DNA of 23,884 nucleotides. It comes from Ettlia oleoabundans. Lineage: Eukaryota > Chlorophyta > Chlorophyceae > Chlamydomonadales. The stretch lies in assembly GCA_019693395.1 (NCBI GenBank), contig JAAMXP010002940.1:1-23884 (forward strand), in the 5' to 3' direction. Positions 7,819 to 16,218 of the stretch are shown here, in pieces. Position 1 is the first letter of the stretch; every line of letters begins with the position of its first letter. The notes below the pieces were generated by a model. It was not told the origin of the DNA. It did no database searches and worked only from the letters and a program-made list of their open reading frames with translations. The translations under genes and the position numbers were made by a program.

Positions 7819-10800
7819 CTACAGTTGCTCCTGTTGGCGCTGCTGCCGCGGCTGCTGCTCTTGATGTCCTGGTGGCGATGCATCCAAGGCCTGCAGTGCT
7901 TCCAATATCGCCGCCACTGCAGGATCGACAACAGGAGGCACGAGAGTTGGGACTGCAGGATGACACAGTACCTGACAGCGACAAATGGCAAGAAGGGCTG
8001 CCTGCTGGGCCTGCAAGGAAAGGGGCACAACAGTGATATGAATGGTGCCAAAATCATGCAGGCGAAGCAGATGAGCAACTTCCCGCCCTGCCTCCAAACA
8101 CGGGCCTGGCAGCGGCTCTTCCAGCATGCCGCCCACAGACCTTGTGCCACAACAGCTGAGACACAACCAAATATCACCCACAGCGGCCTGCCTCACGCTG
8201 CTGCTGCGTCACTCCGCCCTCCAGGCACCAGTTGCGCCCCTTCATGTTCACAGCCGCCGACCGCCACTTGTGCCCCGACCACGCCAAGTGTACCGCAGTG
8301 GGGCGAGGCGTCACCTGCGGCTGCAGCTGCTGCACGTGCGCCCCCTGGGCCAGCACCAAGCACTCGCACCGGCGGCTGCAGGCAGCGGGTGAGCGGCAGC
8401 CCACCACACAAGCGGGGACCGGGTGTGAGGGCTAGTCAGGAAGGAGGGGTGGGGAGTAAGCATGCAGCCTGCTGGTGATTGCTGGGTGGGGGAATGCATA
8501 GCTGGCAATCTTCTTCACAAACCCTGATATGTCGGCTCTAGTAGACAGGGCACAGCCAGGCATGCACAGCCAGGGGCTGGCGGCGGCTTTGGGAAGCTAG
8601 CTAGCTGGATGGCTCACCTGGCTTTCCGGGTGTCGGAGCCAGGTTGGGGGTGTGGCGGCTCCGCATGCAGCACCAGCAGTCGCTCCATGAGCGCCAGCCC
8701 CCCCACGCCGCGGCAGTTGCGGCAGTACAGCAGTACATCTCCCGGGGCGGGGGACATGACCCCAGCGGGGGACGGCGACTGTGGCGGCTGCTGCAAGGGG
8801 TGAAGATGAGGGCTGGGCTGGGGCGAGGATGGGCCTGCTGGCGGGCGCGCTCTACCATTGCTGCCTGCTGCCGCCCCAGCTATCTGATGCATTACCACAG
8901 CAAGCAAATCCTGCAGGCCGCGCAGGGCAGGAGGTGGAGGCCCTGACGCAGCTGCAGCTGCCTCCACAGCGGCGGCGCCCGGGCACGCCCACTGCTGCAC
9001 CACTTGCGGCTGCAGCTTGTGCCCTTGATGCTGCTGCTGGTGCTGCTGGTGCTGCTGGTGGTGCAGCGCTGCTGGGGGCTGCTGCATTGGGTGCAGTCCG
9101 TTCTCCTGCTGCTCCTGATGTCCTTCCTGCTCCTGCTGCTGCCCCTCGTCCTCTTGCTCATGCCTTGCCTGCCGTTGTTGCTGCTGCTGCTCCCCCCCTT
9201 GTTGCTGCTCTTCCTGCTGCTGCTGACGCTGCTGTTGCTGCCTTACCGGCCAACCCTCTTGCCGCTGCTGCTGCGGCTGCCGCGGCTCCTGTTGCTCCCC
9301 TGGCGCCTTATCATCCTCATGCTCCTGTGCGCAACCGCCCTCCCCGCATGCCGCCAGCAAGTGAAGGCCATTGCCCGACACCTCCTGCTCCTCAAATTCT
9401 TTGTCAGCCAGCAGCTTGTCCGCCTGTTGCTCAGCAGCAGCCGACCCTGCCAGTCCAGCAAAGCTGCCCACCAGCTGAATGGGCGGCAGCTGAACAGCAG
9501 CACCAGGAGGGGCCGCCGTGGCGCCACTAGGCAGCAGCAGGCATGCCACTTCGTCAAGCCATCCGCAATCCCGCAGCGTGCGTAGCGTGACGCGCAGCTG
9601 CTCCAGGGTCCCGGCCTCCCTCAGCAGCTGCATCACCTGCTCGTGCCCGCAAAAGCTGCAGGGCAGGGCGGCATGCAGATGCATACAGCAGGTGGTCCGT
9701 GGGTCGGGAAGCTGCCGCTTGAAGACACCACACCCAAGCGCACTCGAGAGGCTTGACATATGTGACAGGCATGGTGGGTGCTGCCAGCAGGCAGCCAGGG
9801 AGCTGCAGCAAGCAAGCAAGGCATGGTGCGGAAGGCGACTTCCTGGCACCAAATTACTGCGCCATCACTGCAAGGACAGCGCGTACAGCCCGCCCCCCAG
9901 CCACCCACCTGTCCCACGGGAATGGCGTGGCCTCTGTCGGTTGCAGCTCCACACCACGCACCCCCTGCTTCCACAGCAGCGCCAGCGCGAGCCCCACCGC
10001 TGCGCCCATTTGCTGTTGGCAGCACACTGTTTGGCGCCACTGGATTGAGCAGCCTGCCTCGGGCCAATGCATGTTGGCCACCCACACCCTGGCTTGCGCG
10101 TTCCAGCTGATGCCACAGAACTGAGGGACGGCTCCCGTGCCACGGCTGGCTGCAGGCGCTGCTGCGGTGCCCGCACTCGCTGCTCCTGCGCCCGCACTAG
10201 CCGCCGTCGGCAGTCCGCCTGTAGCGGGGGCAGGTCTTGCTGTTGCTGCCGGTGCTTTGTGGCTCCGCGGCCCCTTGGCAGCAGCTGGAGCCACACGCTG
10301 CTGAGCCCCTCTGTTCTTCTTCTGCTGGTTAGGGTGTTGATGCCGCTGGTTGCGTTGCAGTGACCGCTGCGTGGGTGGCGCCCCAACCGGCTTGGCAGAC
10401 AGCAGTTCAGGCAGCCACTCAGATTTCAACCAGCTGGCATCACAACACGGCACACCGGCCACCCACGCCTGCCCCTGCTGCCGTGATCGAAGCAGCCAGC
10501 TGTTCATGTGCTGCTGCCAGTCAGCCTCACAAGGCAGAAAGGCTGCCGCCACAGCGATTGCTCGGCTGCTGTGTGCACGCTGTGCATGCTGGGATGCCGC
10601 CGGGCCCCGGTCGCTGTCTGCCCCTTCTGAGTCTGGCGTACACTCACGCAGTCTACCGAGCCTAGAGCGTTGCCGCCTGATTGGCACTGGCTGCTGCTCC
10701 ACCTGCTGCTGCTGCTGCTGCTGCGCTGGTTGCTGGGACGACTGCTGCCGCCCGGCAGGCTGTTGCCGCCCGGCGGGCTGTTGCTGCCCGACCGGGCCCT

Positions 10801-13339
10801 GCAGCCGCTTCTGTGGCGCCCTCTTCCTGGCTGCACCACCCTGCCCGACCTCCTCCTCCTCTGCCGGCCGCTTGCGCCTGTAGCCGCTGCTAGTGGCGGC
10901 AGGGCCCTGCGCTGTGCTGGGTGCTGAGGTGGCGGCAGCATCTGCTGGGTCGGGGCAGGGCTGGGGCAGCGGCTGATCTGCATCGTATGCTCGGGCTGCC
11001 AGCGACAGGAAACCCTCCACCTGCGGTTGCCAAGGGCGGCAACAACGACCAACACAACCATCAGCAAGGGGTTGGGTGACGCATCAGGATGACAGCATGG
11101 AGCTGGAGCACAGGCAAGGAGAGCTAGCCCTAGCTTATAATATAGTGTGCAACATCAGCGGTGGGTGCAAGCAGCAGGGAGCCAAGGATGTTGGTTGTGG
11201 ATCATGCGAATGCTGTGGTTGTGAATAAAACCTGTGAATTGGGGCTCTGGGAGGAAAGCAAACCTGCAGCTGAGCCAAGTATGCGATTAGGTCGCGCCAG
11301 GTGGGCAGCTCTGACAGCATGCAGGCCAGAGACGCATCCTGGCAGTACCTGCAAGAACTATATGATAGTACCACGACGTTGAAAGGCAGTGCAATATTGC
11401 TACGAGAATCAATACAGCGCCAAAGCATTATAATGGCAGGCATGTAGTGCAGCGTGATGTGCACAAGCAGCGGCAGGCACCGGGACGTAATGAGGAACGA
11501 AGCACACGCGTCATTGTTGAGGTGTGCAAGCAGCACAAGCCGACAGCAGGCGGAGGCGCCGCTTCAGTGTTTAAAACCGCGCCGTCGCACCGGCGCACTG
11601 GAAAGTTGAACACGAGGCGGGGTGGGCCCCCATTTGTCGCCGCCGGCTGCGGCCCAGCCTGCCACTCGTGCCAGATCAGCGCCAAGTCGCGCAGCAGTGC
11701 AGCCTCTGCAGAGGAAGACCGTGCCGCCGAAAGATTCCAAACAGTAGAAATGCTGGCCAATTATTAAAGGGATGGCAGCGTAACGGGCATGAAATGGGTA
11801 GGGGCAGCATATCACCGCCACAAGAGCATGAGGTGTTGGGGCTGAGGGTGCTCTCAGCTGCCCTGCATGCTGTTGCTGCCAGCTACACCTGTCACGCAGA
11901 ATTGTTCCAAGCGCTTGAGAGGAACCAAAGGCCCCTTGCTGCCGCTATGGCCCACAAATATCAGTGTTAAATGAAGGTGCAGCCCAACACTTTTAGACAA
12001 GGACAAGGGTTGCTCTGCTGTGCAGCTCACCTAGCTCGCTGCCTGTTGCAAGGACCTGCCGCTCAGCCCGGGCCTCATTCCGGGGTCTCCCCTGATCATC
12101 CAGGCGCAGAGACACGTGTGCCTGCCAGGCCCCGCCAGCCAGCCTGACTCCCAGATAATCGCTGGCCGCCTCCCCTGGCCCCAAGCTGCCACTGCCGGTG
12201 CCGCTCACGCTGCGAGTACCGCCTGCTGCTGCTAGGCTGGTGGGTGCTGGTGCTGCTGTCGGGTGCGTGGCAGCAGCGGAATGTGGTGCTGGGTCTGCGG
12301 AGTGCATAGCTGCAGCAGCTGGGGCGGCCTGGCCGCCGTCTGAAGCCCCCCAGCTGGTGGGTGCTGCCTCTTCACTCAAACTGCCACCGGCCTCGCCGGC
12401 ATCTGAAGGGCTGGGGCGGTCGCGGATGGGTAGTGTGGGTGGCCCTGCTGCCTGCTGTTGTGCAGGTGTAGGCACAGGCGCTTCACGGCTGCCTGCCAGC
12501 ACCGGGACCGGCGGCGCCCTTGTGGCATGGCGCGGTGCAGCCGCGCTGCCAGCCTCATGCCCTCTGTCCCCTTCTGCCAAAGGCTCGCTCTTCACGACAC
12601 CAGCCAGCTCTTGAGCCTCTGTGGCTGCTGCTGGTGATGTGGCAGCCGCTGCTCCGCTAGGATGCGCCGCGCTGCCGCTGCTGCGGGCCCCCTGCCCTGC
12701 GGCGCCGCTGTCGCCAATAGCCGCTGCCTGGCCTGCGCTCTCCTGAAGGCTGCTGATTAGCTCCTCCACGCTGCATTCCCTCAAGATGTCCAGCATGCCC
12801 TCAGCGCCCCAATCAACGACATCCTCCTCATTTGCACAGGCCTGCAATACACGGCGGCGATGGGTTGGGCGGCAGGCAAGGGGGACGGGGGCGGACTTGG
12901 CAGGCTGGGCCGCTCTCACCTGCGGCAACTCCCTGGCAATCTCGTCGGCCTTTTCTGCCAATCCGGGAGTGTGCAAGCAGTAGTGCAGGCGAAGGAGTCG
13001 TAGGGCTCCCAAAGCCTGCCCCTCCTCATCAAAAATCAGTTCCGGTGTGACATCCGGGCCGGGAAAGATCACTGCCCAGTGGTCGTTGTCCCGCGCTTCC
13101 ACCCGGCCCGGCAACATCGTCGGTTTGAGAACGAAGGCCTTGTTCACAGGGCCCCTGAACCTTTCAACAACACCACTTTCGGTTGTATCTGCAACAATGA
13201 AGCGACCACCAGTTCTTGCCTAGTTCTACGTGGTGCTGCCAGGTTGGCTGCCGTCATGGCAGAGGAGCTTGCGCAGGGGCACTTTGCGCTGAGGGCCGCC
13301 TGTCAGCAGCAGACAGGAGTATGCAATGTGCCCCGCCAT
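7819..13339 (-). CDS. Putative transcriptional regulator with three AP2-like modules and a SAND-like region
   Basis: The proposed exons are 13283-13339 (doubtful), 12920-13219, 12031-12841, 11591-11705, 11264-11348, 9909-11020, 8618-9655, 8229-8375 and 7819-8155. All phases agree and give about 1,330 residues. Module 1 (about 50-145) has HWAVIF and IFDEEGQALGAL. Module 2 (about 346-457) has YLGVRLAGGAWQAHVSL, LATGSELEAALLRDLA and FNFP. Module 3 (about 755-860) has FCGISWNAQARVWVA and TPFPWD. These resemble AP2/ERF folds (W-x-A, E-x-AA-x-x-D-x-A, NFP) in degenerate form. Basic stretches YRRKRP and RKRAPQKR could be nuclear signals. A Gln-rich linker (about 900-1100) precedes YCRNCRGVGG, RRCECLVLAQ and HKWRSAAVNMKG, which recall the SAND domain of algal RegA-like proteins. 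Of these calls, AP2-like is moderately sure and SAND-like tentative. The 5' end is uncertain: ATG 13339 needs a 63-nt intron to remove two TAG codons, and the first uninterrupted ATG is at 13117. The 8156-8228 intron is also a best guess. Confidence 0.6.
8229..8750 (-). other. SAND-like Cys/Trp region, split by a 242-nt intron
   Basis: GDVLLYCRNCRGVGGLALM and MERLLVLHAEP come from the end of one exon. RRCECLVLAQ, VTPRPTAVHLAWSG and HKWRSAAVNMKG come from the next, joined in phase 2. SAND domains of plant ULTRAPETALA and algal RegA-like proteins have a Cys-x-Cys element, then a T-P-x-x-F-x-x-H-stretch and a K-W-R/K-x-S core. Here Cys-x-Cys, TP, His and KWRSA occur in that order. The Phe and spacing are not standard, so this is tentative. 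Confidence 0.4.
8720..9400 (-). other. Gln-rich low-complexity linker
   Basis: CAG/CAA runs on the - strand encode a linker dominated by Gln with scattered Glu, Arg and His (for example QQQQRQQQQEEQQQGG). It separates AP2-like module 3 from the SAND-like region. Such tracts are common in green-algal regulators and are probably disordered. The + strand of the same DNA reads as a leucine-rich frame, which is an artefact. Confidence 0.75.
11591..12163 (-). other. AP2-like module 2 (best preserved), split by an intron
   Basis: The clearest AP2-like unit. SDYLGVRLAGGAWQAHVSL is encoded up to 12031. After a 325-nt intron, GEL-type phase-1 joining gives SELEAALLRDLALIWHEWQ, and the unit closes with PRLVFNFP. 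AP2/ERF domains run from Y-[RK]-G-V-x-x-x-x-x-x-W-x-A through E-x-A-A-x-A-Y-D-x-A to L-N-F-P. Here the tyrosine, glycine-valine, W-x-A, double Ala, Asp-x-Ala and NFP landmarks survive, while the central strand is atypical. Confidence 0.55.
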
Positions 13340-14124
13340 GGCTATAATCAAGCGACAGGGCTATATGACGAACAGCTTGATCATCAATACTACATCAAAT
13401 GCTCAAACTGCCAATCGTCCATTCAACAGACAATGCAACACCCGTTGCGGCCATCAGTGTTGAATGATTAGTGTCAGTCACAAAAAGGCCTGCAGTCACT
13501 GTCTGTAAGACCGGCAGCATAATGCGCTTTAAGGTTGAAAAGGCAATGCCACAAGTGGGACTCTGGGTGACGTGGAGGGCGGTGGATGGTTGGATCCACG
13601 CTCCGGAGCGGTGCAGGTTGGCAGCAGCGGCTTCGGGCTGGAAATGCTGTGCCTTGTGCCTGTTCCCACGGCCACCAAAGCTCATGTGCTCCTTTCAAAA
13701 GGGCCGAGAAATTATCCCCCGCTGTGGTTTTGCTTATTGAATGATAACTGCAGCAGGTTTTGTGCGCTGGCGGCGGACTGGCATAGCGGCGATTGCCTGC
13801 AGCGCCCAAGGACAGCCAGGTGCGGGCCCTCTGCACAACCAGTACTGTTGAAAATAAGTCTTACACGCGGGGGCGGCATATTGTCCGTCTAGTCGAGCAG
13901 CGGTAGCGTTGGAGAATGCGATGGGTTAGGTCAGGTTACGCGCGTGTGAACCTGACGGGTAGCTACAGGTCACTGCCCCCGGCCGCCCTAGAAAGGCTGC
14001 TCACCGTGTTGATTATATGAATCTAGCCAACGCTTTTCATCAAACGTCCATTTTCTATATATTTTCCAAGCAAGAACCACGAGTCTGTGCCTTTGCTTGC
14101 ATAGCACCGCTTGCGGTCTCGACG
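13340..14124. promoter_or_regulatory. Divergent intergenic region between the AP2-like/SAND-like gene and copy 4
   Basis: About 785 bp between two genes transcribed away from each other, so both promoters should lie here. The side near copy 4 is locally AT-rich (14010-14070) and contains TATATAT. The opposite side has no obvious TATA element. Open frames on the - strand (for example from ATG 13685) have no clear splice path into the downstream gene. Confidence 0.45.
14056..14062 (+). promoter_or_regulatory. TATA-like element upstream of copy 4
   Basis: TATATAT lies in an AT-rich patch about 63 nt upstream of the chosen ATG at 14125. It supports starting there, because the in-frame ATG at 14017 lies upstream of this element. 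Confidence 0.4.
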
Positions 14125-15216
14125 ATGCCGCGGCTTACACTAGGGTGCCGCCACTGCGTGACATGCCACAAGATGGACTTGTGCGGGTGGGTTTTGCCTG
14201 GGCCCGCAGATACCGGACCGCGTGATGAGCCGGCATGTCCATGCTGCGCTGCGTCATGCAAGTCTTTAATACCGCTCCATCGTGCACCATGCTGCAGAGA
14301 CAAAAGAGGTGCAATGGTTATGTGGCCCGCGGGCTTGCAGTCGCCGCAAGGTAACTTCCCGCTGTTGCTGCCGCCGCCGCTGCCGCTGCCAGGAGCATAG
14401 TTGCCAGTGCCACAGCAACAAGTGCAGCCATGTTCACTCCACATATATCTGAGTTGCTCATCGCCTCGCGCGCTTTCTGCTGCAGTCTACTTCATGCTGC
14501 GTGATCGCCAGCTTGCCCACACCATCAAAGCTGCCGAGGAGGAGGGGCCCGCCGCCTGGCGGCAGCGCTCGGTGGCGGCAGGCCAGCCCTGCAAGCTGCT
14601 GCAGCGCCGCGGCCGCCCACAGCTGACCGTCAAGCTGCCGCTTACTGCGGGATATGGCGTGCAATACGGCGACCGTGCTGTGTATGTACGTGCAGTGCAG
14701 CCCGCTCCTGCCTCTTGGTGGCGTGGCAGCCTGGCGGCCCCAGCCTCCACAGCCCCCAAGCCAGCAGCAGCAAGCGGGTCAGCAGCAGAGGCTGCCCCCC
14801 CACAACCCTCCTTCCCTGCACGGGACTGCCGTCTGCACATGGGCACACCGCCGCAGCTACTGGAACAGCCCGCCAAGCGCAGCCGCACCACGGTGGTGGC
14901 GCAGCCCCATGCAGCACTAGCCCCCGCTGGCCCCGCCCTTGCCTCACACCCGATCGGCCACTTCATCGCCGGCGCAGCACCCAGCAGACGCAGCGCATGC
15001 AGCGCAGCGCCAGTGGTCATCCCCATGCCGCCCTGCAGCGGCAGCAGCAGGAGCAGCAGCACCAGCAGCAGCAGTAGTGCATCAGTCTCGCCGGCCTCTA
15101 CCTTTCATTCCGCCGCCTCGTCTGCTGCCGCCAGCCCGCTGGTCGCTTTCTTCAATCGGGTGCGAGACATGCTCAGCCCTGCCCCACAGCTCGCTCGTGG
15201 CATCGCAGCTTACTGA
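14125..15216 (+). CDS. Unrecognised Cys-motif family protein, copy 4 (inverted)
   Basis: Fourth member, on the opposite strand to the others and about 7 kb from copy 3. The exons are 14125-14186, 14298-14350 (53 nt) and 14486-15216, giving 281 residues and TGA. Exon 1 reads MPRLTLGCRHCVTCHKMDLC, a C-x2-C-x2-C-x5-C cluster. The middle exon ends in MWPAGLQSPQ. Exon 3 begins VYFMLRDRQL, then AWRQRSVAAGQPCKLLQRRG, QLTVKLPL and YGDRAVYVRAVQ. The linker carries EQPAKRSRTT and a Ser-rich tract, and the C-terminus has VRDMLSPAP. The KRSR motif groups it with copy 1. The first intron (111 nt) leaves the frame open if retained and would add a CPCC and further cysteines. An in-frame ATG at 14017 is an alternative start. 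No UGUAA is seen downstream; AATAAA occurs at 15617-15622. Function unknown. Confidence 0.7.
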
Positions 15217-16218
15217 GAGCGAGTGGCTTGCTTCCTATGTTGGCGCATGCTGCTGCCAAGCTATACACAGACGTGAGCGTTATGATGTGCTGCACTGAAG
15301 AGAGTGGTTGATTTGCCACCTGTTGATACAGACTGATCTGTTCCCCCATCTGTCCCCTGGCTATTTTTTCCCACCTTGGACTGTCATGCTGCCCACTGCC
15401 CATCATTCCCCTTCCACCCATCACCTATCCCCCGTACCGCGCTGGTTGCAAGATGCCAAATATAACCCCTATCAACACCAACTGCATTTTCAACAAGCCA
15501 ACATTTTCACCAACAACGAAGTGAGCACTTTCGCGTCGTTGTTGTATATTACAATTTACTCGAAACGTAAATACTTTCCAACGAAGTAAGGCACCTATCT
15601 TGCAAGAAAGAATGGGAATAAAGAATCCGGGGCTAAACATTTGCCTAAAGAGGGCTAGGATTTAGAGTTGGCATGGGTGGGCTGATCGAGGACGAAAGGA
15701 CTTAACACGGACGGAAATGGGGTTGGGTTTTCTCCAGAAAAGGAACAACAAGGCAGGCAGAAAAGACATTGATCCAAAAGAGCAGACAACTGATTTTGCG
15801 CACAGATGGGAGCAAAAGTGTGCACGTCCAGGTTAAGCACGCTGGGTCTGGGAGTGCCGACAAGGGGGCTTGAGTTTCTTGGAAGGGGTAATTTGCAATG
15901 GGGGCTGCCAGCCACTGAGTTGACCCTGCCAGCACCGAGGGGCACTGACAGCTGGCTGTGAAATGCAGCGGCAGAGGGCTGATGCTGGCGGCCTGGTCTT
16001 GAAGAAGATAGGAATGAGATGGTGGGGTGAGGAACAAGCGGGCGACCTGTGATTTCAAAAAGCCGACCGCCCCTGCCCAGTTCAACCGAATGGTGGCTTG
16101 CAGCGCAGGCAGGATGGGGTAGTACATGGCGCAGCGGGGTGCGCTGCGCCACTGACAGGGTCAGATGCACCTGCTGTTCAGTGGGGGCGTAAACCGCTGC
16201 CCCAGTGTAGTGTTAGGC
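15217..16218. other. Convergent 3' region between copy 4 and the OSCA-like gene
   Basis: About 1 kb with no supported gene, presumably two facing 3' UTRs. The middle (15450-15620) is AT-rich for this window. It has TGTAA on the - strand at 15548-15552 for the channel gene and AATAAA on the + strand at 15617-15622 as a possible signal for copy 4. An open frame on the - strand at 15655-16170 has no recognisable motif. Confidence 0.4.
15548..15552 (-). terminator. UGUAA polyadenylation signal, OSCA-like gene
   Basis: TTACA on the + strand in an AT-rich patch, about 670 nt past the TGA of the channel gene. It is the nearest UGUAA found on that strand. Confidence 0.35.

Noticed and set aside
7819..7900. 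TAG reassigned to glutamine, extending the protein beyond 7819
   Set aside because: Kept only as a low-probability alternative: CAG repeats often run into UTRs, and no TAG occurs within the well-supported exons of the window.
7825..8478. Open frame of 217 codons on the + strand
   Set aside because: It is antisense to the SAND-like and C-terminal exons, with Pro/Ala-rich composition typical of shadow frames and no motif.
9004..9585. Long + strand frame very rich in leucine, resembling membrane helices
   Set aside because: It is the complement of CAG-rich Gln codons of the - strand gene; poly-Leu opposite poly-Gln is an expected artefact.
13474..13836. Open frame on the - strand upstream of the AP2-like/SAND-like gene, possible first exon
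   Set aside because: No donor with good consensus and correct phase connects it to the exon starting at 13219.
14125..14350. CXXC-type zinc finger in the family's first exons
   Set aside because: Only the first C-x2-C-x2-C-x5-C half fits; the second half with KFGG and the C-x-x-R-C ending is missing.
14486..14720. B3 DNA-binding domain in the family's exon 3
   Set aside because: Only a GD-x-x-V-[YF] element near the end is similar; the rest of the B3 pattern is absent.
15655..16170. Open frame of 171 codons on the - strand below the channel gene
   Set aside because: It lies past the channel's TGA, has no splice signals linking it and no family resemblance; treated as 3' UTR.
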